Positions 20,284 through 28,685 of a stretch of DNA of 64,000 nt are shown here, in pieces. The first letter of the stretch is position 1. Every line of letters starts with the position of its first letter. Below the pieces are notes generated by a model. It did no database searches, was not told the DNA's origin, and saw nothing but the letters and a program-made list of their open reading frames with translations. The translations under genes and the position numbers were made by a program. The stretch covers positions 434,001 to 498,000 of the forward strand of contig JAEWOE010000006.1 in NCBI GenBank assembly GCA_023460995.1, in the 5' to 3' direction. This DNA comes from Bacillota bacterium. GTDB taxonomy: Bacteria > Bacillota_I > Bacilli_A > RF39 > UBA660.

Positions 20284-22233
20284 ATGAAAAGCAGTAAAGG
20301 TTTTACTTTAGTAGAGTTAATAGCGATAATAATTATTGTAGGCATAATAATTGGAATTATTGCTCCAGTATCTCTTAAACTTATAGAAAAATCTAAAACT
20401 AATTCATTTAGAGAAAGTTTAAGAAGTATTATTAGATCTACTGAAATATATATGTCGGAAAATGGGTTAAAATCTTTACCAAACGGGCAAATATATTTAG
20501 ACGATAATAGTCTTGATATTGATTATGCTGAAGGATATAAAGGTATAATTAAATATGTAAACGGTGAAGTTATTCTAGAAAATATAAGTAATGGTAAGTA
20601 CTGCGGTAATGGAAGCGTAGATACACTAGCTGTTACTAATTATGATTCAAACTGTATAGTTGATTCAGCAGACACAAAATGTTTTATAATGGGTACTACA
20701 GATAATATTGGAGACACAATAATTGGTTATGATTATAAAAATGCAGCTTGTAGTTCTATGGATATTAAAATCCCAGCTACTGTTAACAAAGTGCCTGTTA
20801 AATATATTGCAGATGGGGCTTTTTTAGCAGAATATGCTTATAAGTTTGGAATTGGGATGTTTGATATGACGCCACTTGGTATGCCACTTCAAGTACCCAT
20901 TATGGATATAGTATCAAATTTAAATTATTTAGGAATTGCTGTTCAAGAAACATATTACTTAAATACTTTATCAAACGCAATAAAAGTATGTATTAGTTCA
21001 CTAGATGATCCGGTACAAAAAGAACTTAGTTATGAAATGTCTTCAACTGATGGATACATTATATGTACAATTGATCCTGATATAGAGATTAACGAAAGTG
21101 ATTATGCTAGTGGTATTGGGCTTACTTCAGTTGACTTTAGTAATGCTACTAATTTAGCTGAAATAGGGCAGTCAGCTTTTATGAATAATTATTTGACTGG
21201 AACCTTGGACTTAAGTGGTGCTGTTAATTTAGTAAAAATTGGTTCTGGTGCCTTTTCATATAATCAACTTGCAACGGTTAAGTTTCCATCGAACTTATCA
21301 TATATTGGTGTAAGTGCATTTGAAAATAATAATATGCTTTCAATTACTATTCCTTCATCAGTAACAACTATAGAAAATCTAGCATTTGCTAATAATAACT
21401 GGGTAAGTGTAACAATCGAGTCTAATGCTACAAACAATAAATCTAGATTTAATGATACTTGGGGAGCAATAGGATGGCCAGGTTCACTTATGACTGAAAT
21501 TTCTCCTATTGATTATGTTTTAAATACTTCTATCAATACTTTTAATTATGTAAACACATATTATAATGTTGATGTTCAAACTACTGGTAACTATAGATTA
21601 GAAGTATGGGGTGCTCAAGGAAATAATAACGGTGGTAATGGCGGTTATAGTACTGGCACTATATCACTTACTAGTGGTACAAAACTATATGTTTATGTAG
21701 GCGGTCAATCCGGTTATAATGGTGGTGGTGGTAGTGGAACACTTTATTCTGGTGGTGGAGCATCAGATATAAGAATAAATTCTTCGTCATTACTAGCAAG
21801 AGTTATAGTTGCTGGAGGTGGCGGTGCTGGGTCCCTTGACGCACCAGCCGGTTATGGTGGCGGAACTGTTGGTGGCGATGCTGAGTATTGTTACGGCGGT
21901 ACAGCAACAGCGGGAGGCGGCGGTTTTGATAATGAAGGTAATGGAAGTTTTGGCTTAGGTGGATGGTCTTCGGTTAACCAAGGTAGCGGCGGTGGAGGCT
22001 GGTATGGCGGAGGAGCTGATGAATTAGGATTTTCTGGAGCGGGTGGATCAGGGTATGTATATACTTCAGCTTCTTCCACAAATTATCCATCTGGTTGTTT
22101 ACTAAATAGTTTAAATTATTTATCTTCAGCATCTACTATTGGTGGTAATTCTTCAATTCCAACACATACTGGTGTAGGAAGTATGATAGGTAATGCTGGC
22201 AATGGATATATAAAAATTACATATATAGGTTAA
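20284..22233 (+). CDS. Prepilin head fused to LRR and glycine-rich domain, surface protein
   Basis: 649 residues from the ATG behind AGGTGATAGT. Residues 1-32 form a class III prepilin signal, SSKG|FTLVELIAIIIIVGII, with Glu5. Residues about 33-130 form a pilin-like head ending NGKYCG...C. A linker with Cys pairs follows (KCFIMG... and AAC). A BspA-type LRR stretch covers about 280-395 (LAEIGQSAFMNN, IPSSVTTIENLAFANN). From about 430 there is a glycine-rich domain with GNYRLEVWGAQG, VAGGGGAG and GGGWYGGGA, of the type seen in ALK/LTK-like Gly_rich proteins. A surface or filament-tip adhesin is inferred. Both the LRR and the glycine-rich region recur in the protein at 52794. Confidence 0.8.
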   Translation: MKSSKGFTLVELIAIIIIVGIIIGIIAPVSLKLIEKSKTNSFRESLRSIIRSTEIYMSENGLKSLPNGQIYLDDNSLDIDYAEGYKGIIKYVNGEVILENISNGKYCGNGSVDTLAVTNYDSNCIVDSADTKCFIMGTTDNIGDTIIGYDYKNAACSSMDIKIPATVNKVPVKYIADGAFLAEYAYKFGIGMFDMTPLGMPLQVPIMDIVSNLNYLGIAVQETYYLNTLSNAIKVCISSLDDPVQKELSYEMSSTDGYIICTIDPDIEINESDYASGIGLTSVDFSNATNLAEIGQSAFMNNYLTGTLDLSGAVNLVKIGSGAFSYNQLATVKFPSNLSYIGVSAFENNNMLSITIPSSVTTIENLAFANNNWVSVTIESNATNNKSRFNDTWGAIGWPGSLMTEISPIDYVLNTSINTFNYVNTYYNVDVQTTGNYRLEVWGAQGNNNGGNGGYSTGTISLTSGTKLYVYVGGQSGYNGGGGSGTLYSGGGASDIRINSSSLLARVIVAGGGGAGSLDAPAGYGGGTVGGDAEYCYGGTATAGGGGFDNEGNGSFGLGGWSSVNQGSGGGGWYGGGADELGFSGAGGSGYVYTSASSTNYPSGCLLNSLNYLSSASTIGGNSSIPTHTGVGSMIGNAGNGYIKITYIG

Positions 22234-22239
22234 CATTAA

Positions 22240-22269
22240 AATAAAGGGGTCAAATCCTTTATTTTTTTT
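22240..22269 (+). terminator. Terminator after the pilin-LRR gene
   Basis: AATAAAGG / CCTTTATT stem with an 8-base loop and long T tract. Confidence 0.8.
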
Positions 22270-22303
22270 AATTATTATAGTAAAATACATATAGGTGATA
22301 TAT

Positions 22304-22948
22304 ATGTTTGACAAAGTATTAGAATTAATTAAGACAAAAAATTTAGTTGTTCCTGGTTCAATATTTTATAATATGAGCGAATTAGGTATTAATCATGAAG
22401 AACTATATATTATAATATATATTATTAATCTAGATGAATTAGAATTTGACATGGTAAAAATGTCAAAAGATCTAGGTATAAAACCTAAAGAGGTATTAAA
22501 GGTTGTTAACTCTTTAGTTGAGAAAGATTATTTGAAGCTAGATGTTATAAAAAACGAATGTAATGCCGGCGAATATTTTAATTTAGATGGCTTATATCGT
22601 AAGATGACTTTTAATATTATAGGTAAAGAAGAAGAAAAAACTCCTGTTCCTAAAACATTATATGATGAATTTGAACAGGAGTTTAAAAGACCTTTAACAC
22701 CAATGGAATTTCAAATAATAGATGCTTGGAAAGAAGTAGGGTATACATCAGAACTTATTATTCTTGCCTTAAAGGAAGCGGCATATAATGGTGCTTATAG
22801 TGTTACATATATTGATAAGGTATTAAGTGCTTGGGATAAAAAGGGTATTAAAAGTGCTGAAGATGTTGCTAAGAATAAGCAAGACTTTAAAAGAAAAAAT
22901 ATAGAACCAACTGAATTAGAAGAAGAGTATGATTGGTTAAATGAATAA
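22304..22948 (+). CDS. dnaD: DnaD-type primosome protein
   Basis: 214 residues from the ATG seven bases after AGGTG; a GTG at 22295 lies inside the ribosome site. The N-terminal winged helix (LVVPGSIFYNMSELGINHEEL) oligomerises. The C-terminal DnaD domain, about 125-205, shows PLTPMEFQIIDAWKEVGY, LALKEAAYNGAYS and YIDKVLSAWDKKGI. DnaD helps load the replicative helicase at replication start and restart. It overlaps nth by eight bases, the same pairing as in Bacillus. Confidence 0.93.
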   Translation: MFDKVLELIKTKNLVVPGSIFYNMSELGINHEELYIIIYIINLDELEFDMVKMSKDLGIKPKEVLKVVNSLVEKDYLKLDVIKNECNAGEYFNLDGLYRKMTFNIIGKEEEKTPVPKTLYDEFEQEFKRPLTPMEFQIIDAWKEVGYTSELIILALKEAAYNGAYSVTYIDKVLSAWDKKGIKSAEDVAKNKQDFKRKNIEPTELEEEYDWLNE

Positions 22949-23567
22949 AGAAAGAATATTTAACTACTTAGATGAATTGATTTCAAACCCAGTATGTGAG
23001 TTAGATTACAGTAAAGATTATGAACTCTTGATTGCTGTAATGCTTAGTGCACAGACTACTGATAAAAGGGTTAATACAGTAACAAAAGTCTTATTTAGTA
23101 AATATCCTACTGTTTTGGATCTTAGTAAGGCAAATTTAGATGATGTAAAAGATATTATTAAATCTCTCGGTACTTATTCAAAAAAAGCATATAATGTTAT
23201 TGCTATTAGTAAAAGATTAATTGAAGATGCAAGTGGCATGGTACCTAACAATCGTGAATTTTTGGAAAGTTTGCCAGGTGTTGGAAGAAAGACAACTAAT
23301 GTAGTACTGGGTATATTATTTAATGTTCCTTGCATAGCTGTTGACACACATGTCGCAAGAGTTGCTGTTAGACTAGGTTTTGCAAAAGATGGCGATACAG
23401 TATATGAAATTGAAAAAAAACTAACTAACAAAATTCCAAAAGACAATATGATTAAAATTCATCATCAATTATTATTATTTGGAAGATATTATTGTAAAGC
23501 AGTAAAACCAGAATGTAGTACTTGTAAAATATATGATATATGTAAAGAAAAAAGGAAATCAGTTTGA
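22941..23567 (+). CDS. nth: Endonuclease III (base-excision DNA glycosylase/AP lyase)
   Basis: Removes oxidised pyrimidines. It has 208 residues. The helix-hairpin-helix LPGVGRKTTNVVLG includes the catalytic Lys, and VDTHVARVAVRLG holds the catalytic Asp. The 4Fe-4S loop is canonical: CKAVKPECSTCKIYDIC, that is C-x6-C-x2-C-x5-C. A terminator overlaps its stop and faces PBP1A on the other strand. Confidence 0.96.
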   Translation: MNKERIFNYLDELISNPVCELDYSKDYELLIAVMLSAQTTDKRVNTVTKVLFSKYPTVLDLSKANLDDVKDIIKSLGTYSKKAYNVIAISKRLIEDASGMVPNNREFLESLPGVGRKTTNVVLGILFNVPCIAVDTHVARVAVRLGFAKDGDTVYEIEKKLTNKIPKDNMIKIHHQLLLFGRYYCKAVKPECSTCKIYDICKEKRKSV

Positions 23568-23577
23568 TTTCCTTTTT
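23548..23577. terminator. Bidirectional terminator between nth and PBP1A
   Basis: AAAAAGGAAATCA / TGATTTCCTTTTT stem with a three-base loop, A and T runs on both sides, overlapping the nth stop. Confidence 0.88.
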
Positions 23578-23580
23578 GAA

Positions 23581-26500
23581 TTATTTAATTGTTAAAGTTC
23601 CAGTTCCACCCATATCAGGTTTAGAACCACATGCATAAGTCACTTTTAGGTTATGGCTTCCTAAATCTAATACTTTAATAGCTGCATTTGTAGTAATCCA
23701 AGATGTACCATATGATGTTCCATCAATAGATATATCTTTTAAAATACATGTATTAGGTGAATAAGTTACTTTACTATAATCATATGTTTCACCTTTAGTT
23801 AATGTAGCATTTGGAACCGTTACACTATATGTAGTAGGAGTACCACTTACTTTTGCTGTAACTGAAGTTCCAGTTGACTGATTAGATTTGTACTTAGTAT
23901 AAGCAGTTTTAACCATAACTGTTACTGTTCCACTTTCAGAAGGTTCGAAAGTATAATTAGTACTTGTAGTAGAACCGACTTTTACATAAGAACCACTAGA
24001 AGTTTCTTCATATACATCATATCCTAAACTTCCTAAGTTACTACTATTCCATCCAATTATACTTGAAATATAATTAGATTGGAATCCTGCATTACTAAAC
24101 AATTTTTTATAATAAGAAGTAAGATAATCTTTTTCAAGCCATTTTGCTGTTGCAGCAGTCCAACTAACTGTTATTTCACCATCACTAGAAGTTGCTTTTA
24201 AATCAGATACATTAGATAATTGCGCAAATCTTGTAGATGTCTCAGTTGGCTCTGTTCCTTTTTTAAATAACTCTGTTGTCTTTAATGAGTCTGGAGTATA
24301 AGCACTAGGAAGTATAGGTTCGATAGCTTGAGATTCTATTGCTACTGATACAACACTATCAGGTTGTTTAATATTAGTACCTCTAGTCCAAACACTTTTT
24401 GCAACTGCGTTAAATAGGGCAGCATGTTGCATATTACCAAAGTGAGTATAATGATCAGAATAGATCTTATCATATCCGTACCATACTGATATTGCATATT
24501 CATCAGTAAATGCAGCAACCCATAAGTCATTGATTGCGTTATCAGCTAAACCATTAGCCTTTTTAGTTTCTTCACTAAAGTTAGATGTACCAGTTTTTGC
24601 TGAGAACTTCCAACCATTAACATTTGAATAGCCTAATAAAGCTGAAGGAGCAGTAGTAACAAGCATATCTTGTACTATATATGCAGTAGCCTCGCTCATT
24701 GCTTTAGTACTTACTAATTCATTTTCATATTCTTCACCAGAATCACGGAAAACTAATTTTGTATAACTGTAAGGTTCATTATAAGTACCACCATTACCAA
24801 AGGCAGCATATGCAGCTGCAACAGTCATAGGAGATTCACCATTGTAACCACCAATTGAATGCGCTTCATGTAATGAATTTCCAGATAATTCTGGAGATAA
24901 ACCTAAATTTTTAGTAAATTCTATAATATTTGTCTTTTTTACACTTTGGAAAACTTTAAGTGCTGGAATATTTCTAGATCCAGCAAGAGCAGTACGATAG
25001 GAAATTACTCCTTGATATCCGCCATCAAAGTTTTGAATGGCTGTTCCGTCTGAATAAGAATATTCTTCGTCAGCCACTAACTGTCCAGGCGTAGCGTTAT
25101 TATATTCTATGGCAGGACCATATGCAAATAATGGTTTTGCAGTAGATCCAATTTGTCTTTTAGCTTGATTTTCAAGGGTAGCATAATTTATTAATCCTTT
25201 TGCTGATGAATTTCTATTAGTACCAATAGCTACAATAGCACCAGTCTTAGTATCTAATACAGTTATACCAGCTTGAACTACATCATTTTCCCATTTATAT
25301 GATTCACCACTCATAATCTTATTTACTGCGTCTTGCTTAGTAGTATCCATAGTTGTATATATTTCCATTGAAGTAGTGTAAGGATTTTTTCCAGTATCTC
25401 TTTTTACTTCTGAAACAACTGTATCAACAAAACCTTGATATTTTGTATCGTCTCCAGCAGCAGTTCCTTTAGAAACTAAATCTTCAACTTTTACAGCATT
25501 AGCAGCATCTGCCTCTTCTTGACTTATATATCCATGTCTTACCATTAACTTTAATACAACACTACGTCTATAAGTTGCATTGTCTGGATTAATAAGTGGA
25601 TTATAAGTATTTGGTGCTTGAAATATACCGGCTATTAAAGCTGCTTCACTTAAATTCATATCTTTAGCGTTTTTACCAAAATATGCTAAACTGGCTTGTT
25701 CAACACCATAGTTATTTCCACCTAATAGATTATTATTAACATAAAATTCAATGATTTCTTGTTTAGTATAATTTTTTTCTATTTGAAATATTGATAAATA
25801 AATATCTGTAAATTTACGAATAATACCTTTTATTCCTTGATCTTCAGAACTTGTGAAGGCATTCTTTGAAACTTGCATCGTAAGTGTACTAGCTCCACCA
25901 GCACCACTAGAACCTAGTATTTGACCTAATGTCGCCTTAGCAAAACGAGGTAAATCAAATCCGTTATGTTGGAAGAATCTTGAATCTTCTGTCGCTACAA
26001 GAGCATCAACAAAAACTTCAGGTAACTCATCATAAGTTATTTTTTCACGTTTTTCTGCTCCTAATTTAGCAGCAATACTTCCATCAGTTGCATATAGTAT
26101 ACTTGCTTCTGAAGTATATAGTTCATTTGGATCAAACTTAGGTGCTTGAATAACAATATAAGTGAAGAATGTTCCCATTGCTAGCATGCCTAATATAAAA
26201 CATACAAAGACAAACATCAAAGCAAATTTCCACCATTTTTTTCTTCTTATGCTTAACTTTTTCTCTTTTGGCTTTGTTCTTGTATCATGAGACTTAATAG
26301 TTTTCTTCATACCATTTTTCATAGCTGCAGAATTAATATTCTTTTTAGAAATACTTTGTGCATTATTTTTTTTCTTACTCATTTCAATAATTCTCCTTTC
26401 TTCACCTTTTAAATCAGTATATTTTTTATATATGCCTGGTCCAAAAAAGGCAAGGGCATCAACTATCGCGACAATAACTATTGCTTTAGAACCAACAGTT

Positions 26501-26595
26501 ATACTTCCTATCATGCAAGCAATTATACTTACTAAGATTACAAGACTCTCTACTTGATGTTGATAAATCCATCTTTTAATTTTTTTAATATTCAT
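23581..26595 (-). CDS. Class A penicillin-binding protein with extra N-terminal helices and C-terminal FN3-like domains
   Basis: Bifunctional peptidoglycan polymerase and crosslinker, about 1004 residues. Numbered from the GTG at 26604, three residues upstream of the chosen ATG, the glycosyltransferase Glu206 lies in ATEDSRFFQHNG, and the transpeptidase motifs are Ser487 in STAK, SRN at 543 and KTGT at 670. Two hydrophobic helices (about 20-55) precede a basic cytoplasmic stretch and the usual anchor helix at 124-152. The C-terminus (about 795-1007) has an FN3-like domain and a Cys-pair domain. The ATG at 26595 follows GGAAGGTG. A second ATG at 26382 has AAAGGAG ten bases upstream and would give a normal-length PBP1A. 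It overlaps recU, matching the Bacillus recU-ponA order. Confidence 0.93.
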   Translation of the reverse strand: MNIKKIKRWIYQHQVESLVILVSIIACMIGSITVGSKAIVIVAIVDALAFFGPGIYKKYTDLKGEERRIIEMSKKKNNAQSISKKNINSAAMKNGMKKTIKSHDTRTKPKEKKLSIRRKKWWKFALMFVFVCFILGMLAMGTFFTYIVIQAPKFDPNELYTSEASILYATDGSIAAKLGAEKREKITYDELPEVFVDALVATEDSRFFQHNGFDLPRFAKATLGQILGSSGAGGASTLTMQVSKNAFTSSEDQGIKGIIRKFTDIYLSIFQIEKNYTKQEIIEFYVNNNLLGGNNYGVEQASLAYFGKNAKDMNLSEAALIAGIFQAPNTYNPLINPDNATYRRSVVLKLMVRHGYISQEEADAANAVKVEDLVSKGTAAGDDTKYQGFVDTVVSEVKRDTGKNPYTTSMEIYTTMDTTKQDAVNKIMSGESYKWENDVVQAGITVLDTKTGAIVAIGTNRNSSAKGLINYATLENQAKRQIGSTAKPLFAYGPAIEYNNATPGQLVADEEYSYSDGTAIQNFDGGYQGVISYRTALAGSRNIPALKVFQSVKKTNIIEFTKNLGLSPELSGNSLHEAHSIGGYNGESPMTVAAAYAAFGNGGTYNEPYSYTKLVFRDSGEEYENELVSTKAMSEATAYIVQDMLVTTAPSALLGYSNVNGWKFSAKTGTSNFSEETKKANGLADNAINDLWVAAFTDEYAISVWYGYDKIYSDHYTHFGNMQHAALFNAVAKSVWTRGTNIKQPDSVVSVAIESQAIEPILPSAYTPDSLKTTELFKKGTEPTETSTRFAQLSNVSDLKATSSDGEITVSWTAATAKWLEKDYLTSYYKKLFSNAGFQSNYISSIIGWNSSNLGSLGYDVYEETSSGSYVKVGSTTSTNYTFEPSESGTVTVMVKTAYTKYKSNQSTGTSVTAKVSGTPTTYSVTVPNATLTKGETYDYSKVTYSPNTCILKDISIDGTSYGTSWITTNAAIKVLDLGSHNLKVTYACGSKPDMGGTGTLTIK

Positions 26596-27160
26596 TATTT
26601 TCACCTTCCATTAATGCATCTATTATTTTTATATAATCTATTCTTAAGTTATATTTTAAATCGATTTTATATCCATTATCTTTAAAAAATTTTCTTGGGA
26701 TAGATTTCCTACTATTATTATTTATAAAATCTTGAAGTTTGCTATTAGGTAAAATATATATTTCACTAAATTTAACAAAACTTACAATTAAAAAACCAAT
26801 ACCACCCATTTTAGAAATTGTATCTAGATGTTTGATTTGGTGCTCGTGTATATTTGAAAGTGGAAAACTTGTAAGTGTAGTTTCTTTTGCTTCAAAATCG
26901 ATATATTTTCCTTTGTATATTCCATTATAGTCAGTAGTTGATGGTGTTTTAAAATATGCTTCTTTTATTAGTGCATCATTTCTATTCTTATAATCAACTT
27001 TTACTATTCCAATAGGTGTAGGTTTTTTATATATGCAAGCTATATTATTATTTAAATAATATTCATTAGTAATATTGATATCTTCTTCTAGAGTCATCCC
27101 TCTGTTATTATAAGTTGTTACTTTATTATATGTTTTTTTTATTCCAGTTGGATAATTCAT
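26585..27160 (-). CDS. recU: Holliday junction resolvase RecU
   Basis: 191 residues. The N-terminal NRGMTLEEDINITNEYYL leads to the nuclease core: STTDYNGIYKG, YIDFEAKET with the metal-binding Asp, Glu and Lys, and PLSNIHEHQIKHL. RecU cleaves four-way junctions in recombination and chromosome segregation. AGGTGA lies five bases before the ATG. The 3' end overlaps the PBP1A start by about 11 bases, so the two are co-translated. Confidence 0.95.
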   Translation of the reverse strand: MNYPTGIKKTYNKVTTYNNRGMTLEEDINITNEYYLNNNIACIYKKPTPIGIVKVDYKNRNDALIKEAYFKTPSTTDYNGIYKGKYIDFEAKETTLTSFPLSNIHEHQIKHLDTISKMGGIGFLIVSFVKFSEIYILPNSKLQDFINNNSRKSIPRKFFKDNGYKIDLKYNLRIDYIKIIDALMEGENNEY

Positions 27161-27249
27161 AAAATCACCTAATTAATTATACTATATTTGCAATAATTTT
27201 TCCATATGAAAACACTAATATTAAAAAAATGTCACAAATACAAAAAAAT

Positions 27250-27269
27250 AACTAGTTTTAACTAGTTTT
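27250..27269 (-). repeat. Tandem self-complementary decamer, possible minus-strand terminator
   Basis: Two copies of AACTAGTTTT in the region between recU and gpsB. On the minus strand the copies can pair as a hairpin followed by a T7 run, but no gene to its right on that strand would use it. On the plus strand no U tract follows. Confidence 0.4.
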
Positions 27270-27323
27270 GTCGAATATCAAGTATTATTATAAGCAATGT
27301 GTTAAATTTATCATGGTGATACG

Positions 27324-27416
27324 ATGAAAGATTATTATATTGATAAAATCTTCAATGAAATGATTGATGACGTTAAGTATATAAAAATAACTACTTTTCT
27401 ATTAAAAGAAGAGTAG
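27324..27416 (+). CDS. Possible 30-residue peptide gene or small RNA
   Basis: This lies in the 337-base recU-gpsB gap, which holds no other gene. An ATG follows ATGGTGATACG and opens a frame of 30 codons (MKDYYIDKIFNEMIDDVKYI then an ITTFLLKEE end). The last third of the frame is also the left arm and loop of a strong terminator hairpin. The unit may instead be a non-coding RNA ending at that hairpin. A weak -35/-10 is possible near 27265-27293. No family is recognised. Confidence 0.35.
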   Translation: MKDYYIDKIFNEMIDDVKYIKITTFLLKEE

Positions 27417-27424
27417 TTATTTTT
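27384..27424 (+). terminator. Strong terminator in the recU-gpsB gap
   Basis: AAAATAACTACT / AGTAGTTATTTT 12-base perfect stem followed by Ts, directly upstream of the gpsB promoter. Confidence 0.8.
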
Positions 27425-27438
27425 GCATATTTACTTCA

Positions 27439-27468
27439 TTGACAAAAAAGACTAATATATTATATAAT
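27439..27468 (+). promoter_or_regulatory. Promoter of gpsB-rnpB
   Basis: TTGACA, 18-base spacer, TATAAT, about 30 bases before the gpsB start. Confidence 0.88.
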
Positions 27469-27497
27469 ATATCTGTAGTATGAGAGGTGGTGTGCTG

Positions 27498-27827
27498 ATG
27501 TATCAAGAGCGAATCTTACTATCAAGTAAAGATATACTTGAGAAAGAATTTAAAGTTGATACTAGGGGGTATCGTCCACAAGAAGTCGATAAGTATTTAG
27601 ACGTTGTTATTCATGATTATGATGAATATACTAAGATAATCGCTGATTTAGAGAATGAAAAAAAAGAGATTATTGAAGATAATATTCGATTAAAACAAGA
27701 AGTTCGTAGATTAAGAACACAAATTGATGCACTTAAGGAATCTGTTACGATAGATTCCAAAAGTAACAATGTTGATCTTTTAAGAAGAATTTCAAATTTA
27801 GAAAAAATTATATATGGAAAAGAATAG
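27498..27827 (+). CDS. gpsB: GpsB/DivIVA-family cell-division protein
   Basis: 109 residues from the ATG behind AGAGGTGG; an ATG at 27480 precedes the ribosome site. The N-terminal DivIVA-like lipid-binding motif (EKEFKVDTRGYRPQEVDKYL) is followed by coiled coil (IIADLENEKKEIIEDNIRLK) and a short C-terminal helix. GpsB moves PBP1-type synthases between division and elongation sites. Its stop codon is already part of the rnpB 5' stem. The gpsB-rnpB order is the same as in Bacillus subtilis. Confidence 0.92.
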   Translation: MYQERILLSSKDILEKEFKVDTRGYRPQEVDKYLDVVIHDYDEYTKIIADLENEKKEIIEDNIRLKQEVRRLRTQIDALKESVTIDSKSNNVDLLRRISNLEKIIYGKE

Positions 27828-28176
27828 TATCATGACAAACGCTGCATTCCTAGTAATGTAGAGGAAAGTCCATGCTCGCACAACCTGTGATGGTTGTAAT
27901 GTTCGTGCAAGGGGAAAAAATAACCCTTGGTAGCAATAGCTAACGGCTCTGAAATAATCTAAGTCTTCGGATATGATTAAACTAGGTGTAAAAGTGCCAA
28001 AGTGACGATGAAACTGGAAACAGTGGAAGTGGAACGTGGTAAACCCCGCGAGCGAGAAACCCAAATTTGGTAGGGGAGCTCAACTGGAGAAATTTGAACG
28101 AAGGTTGGGATTGATTCGTCAATAGATAGATGTTTGTCACTCTTCGGAGTACAGAACATGGCTTATATGATATTAT
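27824..28176 (+). ncRNA. rnpB: RNase P RNA, bacterial type B
   Basis: Catalytic RNA that trims tRNA 5' leaders. The conserved 5' core GAGGAAAGTCCATGCTCGCA lies near 27860. Later blocks are GTCTTCGGATATG, AAAGTGCC, the universal GTGGAACG...GTAAACCCC, GAGCGAGAAACCCAAATT and the 3' CAGAACATGGCTTA. The first stem P1 pairs ATAGTATCAT (27824) with ATGATATTAT (28167-28176) over ten pairs and is followed by T7, so it doubles as a terminator stem. At about 353 bases it is shorter than the 401-base B. subtilis RNA. It shares bases with the gpsB stop codon. Confidence 0.97.
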
Positions 28177-28206
28177 TTTTTTAATATAATAGATAGGAGT
28201 AATAAC

Positions 28207-28674
28207 GTGAAGGAAATAGGGGAAAGACTAAAAGATACTCGTGAGAGTATTGGTATATCCGTTGAAGAAGCAGCAGAAGATTTAAAAATGCGACCATCAC
28301 AACTTGAGGATGTGGAAGCAGGTAATATGAATGCTTTTAAAGATGTATTTTCTTTAAAATATTTCGTACGTGATTATTCTAAATATTTAGGACTTGATTA
28401 TGAAGACATGGTCGATGAATTTAATGAATATTTGTTTGATTATACTTCAAAATTATCATTAGAAGATATAAGAAAAGCGAAAAAAGAAGATGAAAAAACA
28501 AAAGAACCAAAGATATTATCACCATATACATTGGATAAAAAGAGGAAGAAAATAATTCCACCAATAATTATGGGTATATTAATATTAGCGGTATTAGGTA
28601 TTGTCGTTTATTTTGTCATTGACGCAATAAACGATAATAATCAAAATACAACACCAAATAGTGTTTTAGAATAG
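28207..28674 (+). CDS. RodZ-like helix-turn-helix membrane protein, short
   Basis: 155 residues with a GTG start, AGGAGT eight bases upstream. The Cro/HTH_25-type domain spans about 1-75 (GERLKDTRESIGISVEEAAE, MRPSQLEDVEAGN, YFVRDYSKYLGLD). A basic linker and one helix at about 118-140 follow. Only some 15 residues lie beyond the helix, so the extracellular DUF4115 domain of full RodZ is missing. RodZ-type proteins link the MreB cytoskeleton to the membrane. The gene leads the conserved rodZ-pgsA-recA-rny region. Confidence 0.85.
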   Translation: MKEIGERLKDTRESIGISVEEAAEDLKMRPSQLEDVEAGNMNAFKDVFSLKYFVRDYSKYLGLDYEDMVDEFNEYLFDYTSKLSLEDIRKAKKEDEKTKEPKILSPYTLDKKRKKIIPPIIMGILILAVLGIVVYFVIDAINDNNQNTTPNSVLE

Positions 28675-28685
28675 GGATGAATATT

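Noticed and set aside
21891..22079. Proline-rich protein on the minus strand
   Set aside because: It is the antisense reading of the glycine-rich GGN codons of the gene at 20284, with no ribosome site or promoter.
27798..28159. Minus-strand reading frames opposite rnpB
   Set aside because: They are antisense to the structured RNase P RNA and match no protein pattern.
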